Of a DNA stretch of 64,000 bases, positions 1 to 10,646 are shown piece by piece. The DNA is from Monocercomonoides exilis (taxonomy: Eukaryota > Preaxostyla > Oxymonadida > Polymastigidae): contig LSRY02000017.1 in NCBI GenBank assembly GCA_001643675.2, positions 186,001 through 250,000 on the forward strand, written 5' to 3'. A model generated the notes under the pieces. It made no database searches, was not told the DNA's origin, and saw nothing but the letters and a program-made list of their open reading frames with translations. Position 1 is the stretch's first letter; each line of letters starts with the position of its first letter. The position numbers and the translations under genes are program-made.

Positions 1-520
1 AGGCAAATACTCGTCCAACACTTGTTGAAATCAAGCGAAATTTTATTAGTCAAGCCTCAGCTGGAGCAGCTCAGTAGACAATGTCAGATGCCATTGATTT
101 GCAGTACTATATTGATAGCAAAGAATGCAATTATGAGACGAACTGCTCGCTCGAAGTTAGCCTTTAAGAAATTTTCCCAAAAAACAACGAATAAATTGCG
201 AAAAAAAGAACCAACATAAGCACAGAAAGCAAAGCAAATAAATTGAAACGGAAAAAAGAGGGTTGAAGAAGGAGACAAGTTGGATACAAACTGATATTTA
301 TCCATTTTTCTTTTTATTTTGATTCATCTTTTTGATTTTCAGTGGAGTTAGAAACGGCAAGACAAGTTGCATTTGTTTGTGCGATTCAAACAATACGATT
401 GAGTTTGAGTTGACAAAGAGATGCATTCGAGTTCAGTCAGTTTTTCATGATGTTCTTTCTCTGGGATTCAGAGAAACGGGTGAGAAATCCTTGAATAAGC
501 AGTTGGTTGATTTTTGATAT
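1..520 (+). other. possible 3' exons of a truncated gene
   Basis: Short open stretches lie at the window edge: 3-77 (24 codons then TAG), 22-219 (basic, 65 codons) and 342-517. The last follows a good acceptor-like sequence (TTTTTGATTTTCAG ending at about 341), so it could be a terminal exon. No frame gives a recognisable domain, and I could not join the pieces into one protein. This may be the end of a gene that starts outside the window, or noncoding sequence. Confidence 0.2.
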
Positions 521-1280
521 TTTTGAATAAATAGAACAACTAATCCATCTTCAAATTATGCTTTTATTTGCGCTTTGGTCAACTTATTACACTCAATGGA
601 ATAATATGAAATGATTTTTTACAATTGAAAATATGCTTTATTGTAAAATTTTCGAATAAAAAAAATTGGAAAAGGAGAATCAATCGACACCTCTTTTTAT
701 CACCCACATTATTTTAATATTAAAAAAAATTTTTTTTCCCTTTAATAAGCTCTGAAAGAATGTTTTTTGCGTTCACGATTAATTATTTTCGCATTATTAT
801 CGCTAGGGTTAAGAAATTATAAAAAATTTTAGGGTTTTCCTCAAAAAATAAAAATATTCTTTTTTGAAATAAAAAGAAAAAAATGAAGTTGATTTTTCTT
901 TTCAGAATCCCGCTATTATACCAAATAAATCTTCAAATAGTTTTAATGTAGATCATTTGATATGTGATACAAATAATTTTCTATGTCTATTCTTACGTGA
1001 CTGATAAGTCTTCTATTTCCGAATTAATAATAATTATTTGTGAATTTTTAAGTTCCTTCATGAGGTAATTTCTGCGCTTTGGGTTTTTGCATAACCGTAT
1101 TTCGAACACATCAAATCGCTTAATTTAAAAAGTGAATCAAATTTCTGTATTCTTTTTTTAAGCTCTTTTTCAAGAAAAGCAAAAATATGTATATAATCCT
1201 CAATAAAAATTTCGAAAGATAATCTCCATCAATTTTATAAAAAAAATACAGATAACGCAAAAAATTCCGTTCATCGCATA
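521..1280. other. AT-rich intergenic, no gene seen
   Basis: The stretch is AT-rich with many A and T runs and no ORF of substance. TAGGGTT occurs at about 805-812 and again near 830, which is too short to call telomeric sequence. Confidence 0.6.
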
Positions 1281-1914
1281 AAAAAACCAGACAAGAACAA
1301 TTTCACTAAACATGTGTAACTATGTGTCTATTGACAGACAAAATTGGTTTCCTGACGGACCGAGAGAAAGTTTTCACGACAGAACTTCAATTATGAAAAC
1401 AACAATATCAAATGTTAATATTATCAAATGTTAATTCAAATTAGCGAAGAAAAAAAATACGTTTTTCAAAAAGGATATTGACTAAAATCAAATTTGGAAT
1501 TTTTTGATCATCGGACTGTCAGTCAAGTCAGTGACTGTCAATGGAGTCAGTATCTGTCAAAAAAGAATTTTTCATTTTATTCAATTCTTCATACTTCACT
1601 TTGTTTCATAAATAAAACGAAAAATTCTTTTTTGACAGATACTGACTCCATTGACAGTCACTGACTTTACTGACAGTCCGATGATCAAAAAATTCCAAAT
1701 TTGATTTTAGTCAATATCATTTTTGAAAAACGTATTTTTTTTCTTCGCTAATTTGAATTAACATTTGATAATATTAACATTTGATATTGTTGTTTTCATA
1801 ATTGAAGTTCTGTCGTGAAAACTTTCTCTCGGTCTGTCAGGAAACCAATTTTGTCTGTCAATAGACACATAGTTACACATGTTTAGTGAAATTGTTCTTG
1901 TTCGGTTTTTTTTT
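1281..1914. repeat. 634-bp foldback inverted repeat
   Basis: The left arm (1281-1581) and right arm (1611-1914) are reverse complements with very few mismatches, separated by about 29 bp. The arms contain clustered GTCAGTGACTGTCA-like and CTGTCAATAGACA motifs. No ORF lies inside, so it behaves like a non-autonomous foldback or MITE element. Ends are defined only by loss of symmetry. I see no convincing target-site duplication, so the transposon superfamily is unknown. Confidence 0.85.
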
Positions 1915-2145
1915 AACTATCTGAACTTAATAAAACAGGTTTTTAATTGAGCACTAAAATGTTCTACGCATTTATCGTTTTGATAATTCTCATGAAACAG
2001 AAAAATGTTATTATTGTTCCAAAACCCAAAAATTTTTCAAAAGCTGCTTTTTTTTTAATTTACATGTATCTCTCCTCGTTTCAAAAATCAAACGATGGAA
2101 ATTTTCATATTTTCATATCCGTATATTACACTTATAACCATACGG
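1915..2145. other. AT-rich spacer
   Basis: This is AT-rich sequence between two repeats. An open frame from 1947 is hydrophobic and compositionally driven, so it is not called as a gene. Confidence 0.5.
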
Positions 2146-2456
2146 GTCATTTTTTTTTTTTTGAAAAGTCGCAAATGTTTCATCACTTTTTTTTTTTTTT
2201 TTTATTGATTTATAAAAATAGAATTTGTTTTGTTATCTTTTTTAATTAATCCATTATATTTCTCCGTTTGCAATTAAATGTGACAAAACTGATTGATGTG
2301 AGAAAATAATCATTGTGAAAAAATTTGATGGATCAAAAACAAACCAAACCAAACCAAAACAAACCAAACCAAAAAAAAAAAGAAAAGAAAAGAAAAATTC
2401 CGTTGATCATTTTTTTTTTTGGTGTTTGACATTTGCAACTTTTCAAAAAGAATAAC
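2146..2456. mobile_element. small MITE-like element, degenerate ends
   Basis: One end reads GGGTCATT, a T-run, then GAAAAGTCGCAAATGTT. The other end (about 2428-2456) is its approximate reverse complement. The inner part of the termini (GAAAAGT, C/A, CAAATGT) matches the termini of the 244-bp element at the palindrome centre (39961-40204). That relationship is the main evidence. The outer bases are degenerate and no target duplication is clear. Confidence 0.45.
2334..2396. repeat. CAAAC/AAAAG microsatellite
   Basis: A tandem series of CAAAC/CAAAA units runs into AAAAG units, inside the MITE-like element. It is simple sequence only. Confidence 0.8.
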
Positions 2457-2698
2457 TAACATCGAAAATTAAATTAATTGTTTTGTATAGGGTTTGAAAA
2501 TTAATTATTTATAAAAGAAACCGAGTATTATTTCAAAAAATTTCTCCATCGTATCTTTATATGTCAAACATTTATATGGATAACGGAAAAGAAAAATAAA
2601 GAAAATTGAGAAAAATTTAAAAAATATTTTAGTGGAACTAAGTTCACAAAAATATTTTATTACGTCCCTATATTTTTCTCAGTTGAATAATTTTTTAT

Positions 2699-2970
2699 AT
2701 ATGGGTGATTATTTGTGTAATTGTATCATTTTTCGAGGTGTTGATCTTTCAAAAATTGTTCGTTTTTTGAAAGAATATTTTAATTCTAAAGAGAAAAAGC
2801 ATGTTTATTGTTTTTCAAAACAAATGTTTTCACAGAATCAAAGATAAAAAAGTATTCAATAAGCCTTTTCACATTTCAATGTTCATTTGTTAATATTCAA
2901 AAAATTTTTTGAACAGAAAATTATGAATGATAAAATATGACGTCAAAAATAATCTCCCATGTGGGTGATT
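2699..2970. mobile_element. small element with ATGGGTGATTATTT ends
   Basis: ATATGGGTGATTATTTGTG at about 2699 faces CAAAAATAATCTCCCAT at about 2945-2962, giving roughly 265 bp with short terminal inverted repeats. A second ATGTGGGTGATTATTT starts immediately after (about 2960), suggesting nested or adjacent insertions of one family. An ORF at 2632-2847 crosses it and is not credible as a gene. Confidence 0.35.
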
Positions 2971-3094
2971 ATTTGAGAAAGTACATTATTTCTTCCGATA
3001 AGTTCTGTGTGAAATATTGATTCAAGGATTTGTGAATCAACTTTGTTAGGTTTTGTGAAATAAATAAACAACATCACTTTTATTTTTTCATATA

Positions 3095-3499
3095 CAGTTA
3101 GTGTCAATAATGGTGAACACTTTCTATAACAGTGAACAGTGGCATTATCTCAACAACTATAGGTAGGTGCATTTTGACAATAAGCCCAAATATTCCTTCA
3201 TTGAATATAACCAATATGAATTTTTTTAATAATTTATCCAACACAATGAAATTATATTATAATTATTTTTCTTTTTCGGAGAAACTCGGAGAAATAAGAT
3301 TCTCCGAGTTTCTCCGAAAAATAAAATTGTATGTTTCTTTATTCTTGGGAGCAAGTTGTTTCATTTTTGTATGACTTATCAGTTCATATACATTGAGGGA
3401 ATTATTGGGCTTATTGTCAAAATGTGACTATCAACGGTTGTTGAGATAATGCGACTGTCCACAGTTATTGAAAGTGTCCACCATTATTAACACAAACTA
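3095..3499. mobile_element. mariner-like MITE, nested palindrome
   Basis: The ends read CAGTTAGTGTCAATAATGG and, inverted, TAGTTTGTGTTAATAATGG, flanked on both sides by TA (3093-3094 and 3500-3501). The inverted arms extend about 120 bp at moderate identity. A perfect hairpin sits at its exact centre. CAGT-type termini with TA duplication fit Tc1/mariner-derived MITEs. There is no transposase inside. Confidence 0.6.
3272..3321. repeat. perfect 22-bp-stem hairpin
   Basis: TTTTTCGGAGAAACTCGGAG and its complement form a 22-bp stem with a 6-nt loop. The centre (3296.5) coincides with the centre of the surrounding MITE (3297), so the two symmetries belong to one structure. Confidence 0.85.
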
Positions 3500-3501
3500 T
3501 A

Positions 3502-4888
3502 TACCCTAACCCTAAAAATTGATCAAAAAATGAACCACTTATTTCGAGCGTAAACACTTAAAAGAAGAGCGGGAACAAAGACCTAAGCCCAAGAACTGTT
3601 ACACTAACCCTACAACCTAAACCAAGCAATCAATACAGAGATTATTTTTGAACTTAAACCCTCAAAATAAAATAATACTGGGTCAGATCAATTCTGCCCA
3701 CCTTTCTTAAATATTGCCTATATCCGGTTTCGACTGTATAAAGAATTTGTATTCAAAACCTTTTCACAAAAACAAACAGTTCCAGAAAAATCTTTCACCC
3801 AGAAAATAGTTATGATTTCAAAAATAATCACCCTTAACTATTGTGTTTATATAAGCATGTGTGTTTAAACTTTGATGTCACTGAGTTTAGCCAGTAATTA
3901 TTTTTGAAGTTATCCAATTGACAATAATTTTTCTAAAATGATAGTTTTCCATAATTCAAAAATAGTGCGGATTGCCGAAAATGAAAAATAACAAGAATAG
4001 TTTAAAACATAGAAAAAATGAATGTAAAACTTAAAAGATTAATTGAATCATTTTATTCAAATTAAAAAATTATCAAAAGGTAGATTTCAAAAACAAATTA
4101 TTCATTTCTTCATATTTTCAGTCCAATTAAAAAATTATTTGGATACGGTCATATGTGTGATTACTTTTGAATCCATATTTTTCCATTCGAAAATTTCTAT
4201 TTGAAAATTTGCTTTGAATTTTAATTTATGAACACAGAAAAGAGATAACTGAAACAAAAATCATCTCAATTTTTCTTTCACATCAAACGTTGTCTTTTGA
4301 TTCAATTGAATGAATAAAACTTTTCAGCTAAATTTTTATTATCCAATTCATAAAATTTTCATAATAATGCACATCCCGAAAAAAGTTATGATTTCAAAAA
4401 TAATCACCCATATGTGTAATTTACCAATATGTAACTGTGAGAAGGATTGTTAAAAAAATTTTTCTAAACGAGTCGAGATATATGAATTTAAAAAAAAGTT
4501 CGGGTTTTAGTAAAATTCTTGGGTTTTGGAACGATGGAAACACTTTCTCTTATTTTTCATAATGTGATATTAAGAATTGTTAAAAGAAAAAATCATTAAG
4601 TATTTTTCTTCAAAACGAGTGTAGAAAAATTACTAATCTTTCCGGTAATATGTATTTTGACATATTTCATTTGTATTCAAAATTAATTATCTCTTTATAT
4701 TATTCTTTAACCACAATAAGCGAATGCCGCAAATAAACAACAGAGAAAACTTAACAACAACAAGGATCTGAGTGGTTTGAAGTGAATTTAAAACAAAAAT
4801 TTAAAAATTTATTGTGTAACGAGGAAAATTTATATTCAAAAATTCATCCAATAAAAATAATTCTTGTATAAATATTTCATAAAGAAGA
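3502..4888. other. AT-rich intergenic with element ends
   Basis: No gene is supported. Two AACCCTAA-type units lie at 3504-3516. An isolated element end, GATTTCAAAAATAATCACCC, occurs at about 3812-3831. It matches the ends of the neighbouring small elements and may pair with the copy near 2960, with the mariner-like MITE nested between them. Confidence 0.5.
4150..4414. mobile_element. small element with GTGATTAYTTTTGAA ends
   Basis: CATATGTGTGATTACTTTTG at the left and, inverted at the right, CATATGGGTGATTATTTTTG bound about 265 bp. The interior is AT-rich and noncoding. The size and ends match the 2699-2970 element and resemble the outer bases of the palindrome-centre element. Confidence 0.45.
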
Positions 4889-6673
4889 TCATATTGCTGC
4901 TGAATCAGAACGCTGCTCTTCATCGCTTTCACTTGAAGAACGGTGCATAACCTGATTTGTTTCAGGTACAGTTTGACGCTCTTCTCCCTCTTCTTCATTT
5001 TTTGGTTCAGCTTTCTCCTTGTGTCCAAACGCGTTCCATTGACCTTCATTTGCCTGTTTTGTCAAGGCTTTTGCTTCTTCACTTTCACTTGGTTCTTCTT
5101 CCCTTCTTTCTTCTTCTTCTTCTTTCTCAGATCTCTCGGCTCTTTCAGCATCCATCTTTGCTTCCATTTTCCACCTTGCATCCTCAACATCAACATCATT
5201 GAAGAAGTTGATCAACATCAACTCAACATCTGCTCTTTTCTGAGGTGCTGTCACTTGCTTGAGTATCTTATCGGCTTCTTCTGCACCTACCATCTCTTCA
5301 GCCACTAAGTCTTGATCTTCTTCGCCCTCTTTCGAATTTGCTGAGGACAAAAGCAGCTGACACATTGGTGCCAACGAACGCACTGCACCTTCGATTCTGT
5401 TACGTCTGCGCTTTTCTCTCTCTTCTTTTCTTGTGAAAGGTGCAAAGGTTGGCTGAGAAACAGTTGACGAGTGACCATCCGACGAGGCTGATGAAGGCTT
5501 GGCTTGAAGAACAGGGATGCGCATCGGCGTTTCGCGATATGTCGACTGAACTATCCACAGAAGAAGCGGACGAAGTGCTTCAAGGAGAGCGATGAACGAG
5601 CGGTACAACTTTCCAACAGACGAAGACGAGCGAGTAGAAGATGAAGAAGAGCTACTTGTAGGATGATCAGACTTGAGCGCAAAAGCAGAACGGGTGAGAA
5701 GACCAATCATTGAGCAAAACAGCTCAGTCAGAAGTACTTTTCCTTCGTCTGAAATGCTATCCAAACTCCATTCATCGCAAATTGCAGTGAAACAGAAGAG
5801 AAAAGATGACATGTGCAATGTGGTAAGCACAGCAGACGACGTTGGTGTATATTTCTCAAAGAATGCCAGTGCTGAGGCTAATGTTTCCTCAATGAACTTG
5901 GCTTCTTCTTCCTTTTCTGAGGTATTTTCGTGATTTGCATCACCCTCAGTTTCTGCTCTGCTCTCTTCCAGCTCCGGACTTGAATCTTTTTCCCGTTCAG
6001 CCTTTTCGTGCTCAATACCAATCACAGCAACGCTGTGGACAATATCGCTCCATTCGTTCTTCTCCTCCTCGCTCAGCTCTCTTCTCTGGATTGATGATTC
6101 AGCCGATGCTTCTTCTCCTTCACCTTCTTCACTGGCGCCGTCATGCTCATCGTCAGGTAGAGTGATCTCTGGACGAGGCGAGCGTGACATTATCATCCAG
6201 CGCTTTCTCATTGCACGTTCTTCTTCAATGTCGTCAATCATCACTCCTCCTTTCCCTCCCTTTTCATTTGCATCTCCATCAACACCTCTCTCCTTCAACA
6301 ACTCTCTGGCCTTCGCTCTCCATTTCTTTTCGCTTTCATTCCACCCTGATTTCCTCTTTTCTACCCACAAGTGCCATCTGTAAAACCATTCCCATTCTCC
6401 TCCTTCGTAGATAAATGGCAAACTGAGACGCTTTTCCTTCAACTTTAATTCCACATTATCACCCTTTGTCAATACCATTGCAGCAGTTCGATAAATAATG
6501 GATAATGAAGGAGGTTGTGGAGGAGGCGAGGAAGGAAGTGGAAGCTGATTAAACGACGGAGGGAGGCTTGCAGCAGACACACCAGCACTAAGTGCGGCGT
6601 CGCTAGGACGCACAGCAGTTGGTGTGAAGAGAGTGCTAGATACTGAACGTGAACCATCTGAATAAAAAAACAA
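4889..6673 (-). CDS. unrecognised acidic, charged protein
   Basis: This is a single open frame of up to 594 codons ending in TGA. I do not recognise the family. The N-terminus is Ser/Pro-rich. Residues about 66-130 form a Trp-rich basic stretch (EGGEWEWFYRWHLWVEKRK). A long acidic segment follows, then a hydrophobic, probably helical region (about 265-390) interrupted by a Ser run, and finally a Glu/Lys-rich coiled-coil-like tail. The first codons overlap a good acceptor (TTTTTTATTCAG just before ATGG at about 6660), so the true start may be in an unseen upstream exon. Met-66 (MVLTKGDNV) is another candidate. Both flanks are noncoding, and the next gene upstream is on the same strand. Confidence 0.65.
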   Translation of the reverse strand: MFFYSDGSRSVSSTLFTPTAVRPSDAALSAGVSAASLPPSFNQLPLPSSPPPQPPSLSIIYRTAAMVLTKGDNVELKLKEKRLSLPFIYEGGEWEWFYRWHLWVEKRKSGWNESEKKWRAKARELLKERGVDGDANEKGGKGGVMIDDIEEERAMRKRWMIMSRSPRPEITLPDDEHDGASEEGEGEEASAESSIQRRELSEEEKNEWSDIVHSVAVIGIEHEKAEREKDSSPELEESRAETEGDANHENTSEKEEEAKFIEETLASALAFFEKYTPTSSAVLTTLHMSSFLFCFTAICDEWSLDSISDEGKVLLTELFCSMIGLLTRSAFALKSDHPTSSSSSSSTRSSSSVGKLYRSFIALLEALRPLLLWIVQSTYRETPMRIPVLQAKPSSASSDGHSSTVSQPTFAPFTRKEEREKRRRNRIEGAVRSLAPMCQLLLSSANSKEGEEDQDLVAEEMVGAEEADKILKQVTAPQKRADVELMLINFFNDVDVEDARWKMEAKMDAERAERSEKEEEEERREEEPSESEEAKALTKQANEGQWNAFGHKEKAEPKNEEEGEERQTVPETNQVMHRSSSESDEEQRSDSAAI

Positions 6674-7230
6674 ATTAATTTGTCGTCAGGATTAATAATG
6701 AAGCAAGTTTATACATTTTATTCACAATTATAAGCATCATTACATTTCCCCAGATATTTGTTATCGAACAAAAAGTTATTTAGAAAGTAGTTAAAGATTT
6801 CGAAGCATTAAGAACAGAGCTCCACATGGAAAAAAATAGTGTCACACCACTGTTATGCTGCTGAGACGATGAATCATTATCATCCTACGGATTCATTTAT
6901 AAATCATTGTTAATCAATAATACAACCCAGAAGCATATTCAAACATCAGTTCATTTACATGAAAAGATGATGAGTATGCAGTTATACATTCGAATTGTGT
7001 ATTATTCGTTTGATCATATTGAAATCAATTGCATCAAAAGGCGAAAAACGAAAAATGTAAATCGATTCCCCCGACCAAACGTAAAAAAACCCAAAATGCA
7101 TCAAAAGCAAATGAAGTCAGGCGGAACACGTAACCGAAAATCGTCACATAAAAAGTACATATGCAAAATAAAATAAGAAAATAAAAAAGAAAAATTAAAT
7201 ATAATTGAAAAAAAAATGATGAATGCAACA
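6674..7230. other. intergenic, possible missing 5' exon
   Basis: AT-rich with no domain-bearing frame. It separates two minus-strand genes. A first exon of the 4889-6673 gene may lie here, but I cannot place it. Confidence 0.4.
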
Positions 7231-8420
7231 TCATCGATTGTCCATGCTGCCGATGAGATATAAAAAAAGAAAGGACAATACCCGACCGTAGTTCACCCTG
7301 ATTATGGTGTCAACCAGCGGGACCTTGTCCAGCAAAGTGTAAGCACGTATTGCCGACTCTAATGATGAATAAGTCACAAAAGCACAGTTCTGCTCGTTTG
7401 AAAGAGAAAAGCGTTCGACGATGAAATATAAAAACATATTCATGAGCAAAATATATTGAAGTCAATGTTGTTCATTTTTTGTTGAATATATTTACGAATT
7501 CAACATTTGTAATTGATAGCATTAAACAAATAATTCAAAAAACGAATAACAAGATATTGAAACATTACGATCAATCTGAAAAATCAAAGAAAGAAACAAA
7601 CCCTTCCGTACATCATTCTGATGTTTTCTATAACTCCGTGCTGAGAAAACAATTCACGAATATGGTTTTCTGTAATCGTTGTTCTCACATTTCCAACCCA
7701 CAATGTTCTTGCAGGCGGTCTTGGTGGTAAATCTTTAATTGGTACATGATTCACTCCTCCACCAACACCAGCAACACTTACTGAACCTGCCATTTGCATC
7801 GAAGCAGGATTTCCTGCGGGTTGCGCAGGATCATTTTTCCTCCACCCAATAGTAACTTGTTGTCCATGAATAACGCCATGCTGCATCTCATGGAAAGCAG
7901 TTTGAGCATTATGAGCAAAAACAAATGTGACAAATGCACATGATCTATTTCTAATAATTTTCACTGATTCGATTGCTCCAAATCGCGAAAATACGTCTCG
8001 AATTTCACTTTCATCAGTTTGATCATGCAAATGTCCAACATATAAAACACGATTTGGTTGAGGTGGAATGTGAGATGCAACAGGAGGAACTCCATATCCG
8101 CCAGCATAGTATTGTGGTTGCGCAGCTCCGTACATCCCCATAGACGCTTGGGGATAAGGAGAATACTGTTGAGGAACTTGAGGTTGCTGATATTGAGGAT
8201 AACCTTGAGGCTGAGCATTTGGTTGTGCAGCTTGAGCATATCCATATGGTTGGAGATATCCTAAATTTATTAAAATCAAGCGATATATACAATTATGAGA
8301 AATGAAACAGCGATTCCAAGCATTTCACAAACCGTAACTTTGAGGCATTGCATAACCTGCTTGAGCTTGATATTGTTGATATTGTGCATATTGTTGTGCT
8401 TGTTTTTCTTGGTCGGCCAT
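7231..8420 (-). CDS. two-RRM RNA-binding protein, Q/Y-rich N-terminus
   Basis: Exons on the minus strand: 8420-8333, 8260-7602 and 7389 to about 7231. Introns: 8261-8332 (72 nt, donor GTTTGT, acceptor TTTAG) and 7390-7601 (212 nt, donor GTTTGT, acceptor GAGCAG). The N-terminal ~90 residues are rich in Gln, Tyr, Ala and Pro, prion-like in composition. RRM1 starts at NRVLYVGHL with RNP1 RSCAFVTF. RRM2 starts at RTLWVGNV, and its RNP1 (NCAFVTY) is only made by splicing exon 2 to exon 3. Paired domains with CAFVTF/Y cores recall Nrd1/MRN1-type RNA regulators, but that subfamily is a guess. The 3' end is uncertain: the frame runs to a stop at 7231, while a possible 35-nt intron (7247-7281) would give an unlikely hydrophobic tail. 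Confidence 0.75.
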
Positions 8421-8546
8421 ATTCAATCCAAAGAATAAATAACAAAAACTTCCCTCAGTTTAATAATTGTCGTGTTACAGATACCCAAAATAAGAAAGTT
8501 CGGATGATATGGGCTTGTGATCAAAGTGAAAATTTTGAATTTGGGA
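8421..8546. promoter_or_regulatory. shared divergent promoter region
   Basis: Only 126 bp separate the start codons of the two-RRM gene (-) and the Ran-binding-domain gene (+), so both promoters must lie here or inside the 5' ends. No TATA box or other motif can be assigned with confidence. Confidence 0.5.
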
Positions 8547-10028
8547 ATGTCCGAAAGCGAAAGCAAAACACCTTCCCAACTTCGCGCCGAATTTACAAAG
8601 GAGATCGATAAAATCGTCCCCGAGGACAAGAAATATGATCCCAATGAAACAGTGTGCCTTTCAGAACATTCAATATTTTTAAAATTTGCATATGAATAAA
8701 CTGCAATATTTGAAAAAGTCAATTAAAAAAGATTCCATTCAACAAAAACGGCCTGATACAGAGCAAAGCGATAATTTAAAAGAACAGTCAACAAATGTCT
8801 TTGCTGCAATTGCAAATTTCCCTTCTTCTAACGTTATTGCATCTTTTTCCGAAAATCCATTCAGTTCAATGACAAATCCATTTTTGCCTAAAGATTCTTC
8901 TAATTCGTCTGCAAATGCCCTTGGAACAAATCCATTTCCAACACCACAAACATCGACAAATTCTTTCACAAATCCGTTTCTTTCATTCTCTTCTGAAATT
9001 ACTTCGAAAAATTCTGATAAATCTTCTTCAGATCCTTTTCAAAATCCTTTCACTTCAAGTTTTTCTTCTTCTTCTGGTTTTTCAACAAGTTGGAAATCTG
9101 GTGATAATCCAATAGCTATTGCATTTAACGCGGAAACTATTCGGAAAAATGCGGAAGCTGAAGCACAAAATTTGAAAGAAGCAATGGAAAAACAAGTTAT
9201 AAAAGATGGTTTGTGTTTAACAGTTTTTTTAACGAACATTTTGAACAATTTGTGTGATAAAGTTCCTCCTGTTGTTAAGCAATCTACCGGTGAGGAAAAT
9301 GATGAGCTTAAATGGTCAGGAAAAGTCAAACTTTATGCTGTTGGAGAAAATGCGGTTTGAAGCTCTTTCTTGTCTTATATCGTATCAAAGAGTTAATTTT
9401 TAATTTTTCAAATAATAATATTGAAATTTCTTTGAACAATCAAAACAACCAGGAAAAAAAGAAAGAATATAAAGAAAGAGGAGTTGGCGATCTTAAGTTG
9501 AATTACTCAAAACCAAAGTCTGGGGAAGGCAAAGAGGAAGAAGGAGATAAAGCAGAGAAGAAAGAGTCAGAAGCTAAAGAAGGATTCTTCCGTCTTGTTA
9601 TGCGAGCAGACATAACATTACGACTTGTGCTAAATACACGTATAACAAAAGAGTTTGAATTATTCGAACTTATCTCTTTTTTGTTTTTATCATTTCCCCC
9701 TTCTTTGAATTTGTTCCTTTTCGTTTATTTTTATTTTTCCCTAAACTCTTTTCATTGAAAATCAAACAAATGACAATTTTTTTTATTTCGTTTTTTCAGG
9801 ATGGAGTTTGTGAATGTTGATGCGCGCCATGTCAGATTTGTTGCAGTCAATGCGATTGAAGACGAGCCAGAGACTGGTGTATTTCTTGTGCGCTTTGAAG
9901 CCGAGGCTCAAAAGAAGGCATTTTTGGAAGTGATTGAGAAAGAAGTAAAAGGAAAAGAAGTTGAAAAGAAGGAAGAGGAGAAAAAGGAAGAAAAGACAGA
10001 AAAAGAAGAGAAAAAAGCGGATAGTTGA
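8547..10028 (+). CDS. Ran-binding-domain protein with NPF repeats
   Basis: The 3' part is a RanBP1-type Ran-binding domain split over three exons: ...-9354, 9453-9652 and 9800-10028. Introns are 98 nt (donor GTTTGA, acceptor CCAG) and 147 nt (donor GTTTGA, acceptor TTTTTTCAG). Splicing joins EENDELKWSGKVKLYAV, the diagnostic KEYKERGVGDLKL, FRLVMRADITLRLVLNTRI and VRFVAVNAIEDEPETGVFLV. The upstream half is Ser-rich with five NPF motifs (8854-9050), like Nup50/Nup2/RanBP3-type proteins that carry FG motifs and dock Ran-GTP at the nuclear pore. The start MSESESKTPSQ (8547) is in another frame from the main frame (open from 8686). Either a short intron or a one-base sequence error lies near 8650-8690, and I could not settle which. 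The tail is Lys/Glu-rich. Confidence 0.8.
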
Positions 10029-10646
10029 AAATTCATTTCATCAACAATCCTTTTTGAAATTAGGAGAAGAGAGAAAATAATTATGTAAAATATGAAAAAA
10101 AAAATTCGATTCATCAACTAAAAATTCTTTTTTTTTCAATTAGGAATACATAAAACATATAAATTGATGTGAAAAATTTAATTAAACAGCAAATACAGGT
10201 AAAAAAACTGAAACAATAAAATAAAAAAAATACAGAAAATGCTTTTCAAAAAACTGAAAGTAACCAGAAAACGTAAGTTTATAAATGTTAATACTGTTAA
10301 AGGTAAAAATTAAAATAAAAGAATAAATAAAAAACCCAAAGAACTTTAAGCTAAAGATGTAATACCTAATTTACGAAAATTAAAACAAACTAAACACTTT
10401 TCAAATGAGAGAAATAATTTGAAAATCACTAATGCCAAAATAACCAATTGAATAAGTCAGTAATTACTGTTAAAAGAAAAGTTGAATAATAAAAATTGAC
10501 AGAAGAAGAAGAATAATAACAATAAAATTAATAATAAAAAAAAAAAGAAAAAAAAAAGATAACAAATGAATAAATATTGACAGCGAGCAATTTCAAAAAT
10601 CGATAAAACTATTTTTCTTTGCAATACAACGATATTGCTTAGATGT
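10029..10646. other. convergent intergenic region
   Basis: AT-rich sequence between two converging genes (3' ends at 10028 and 10647). No gene, hairpin or repeat stands out. Confidence 0.6.

Noticed and set aside
1947-2249. 100-codon hydrophobic frame
   Set aside because: It is T-rich with long Phe runs and overlaps a MITE-like element. The composition explains it.
3502-3520. Interstitial telomere, AACCCTAACCCTAA
   Set aside because: Only about two units are present, with no tract or subtelomeric structure. The TAGGGTT near 805-835 is equally short.
7034-7246. Fourth exon of the two-RRM gene after a 35-nt intron
   Set aside because: The resulting tail would be a long Phe/Leu-rich stretch unlike any RRM protein. 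The direct stop at 7231 is simpler.
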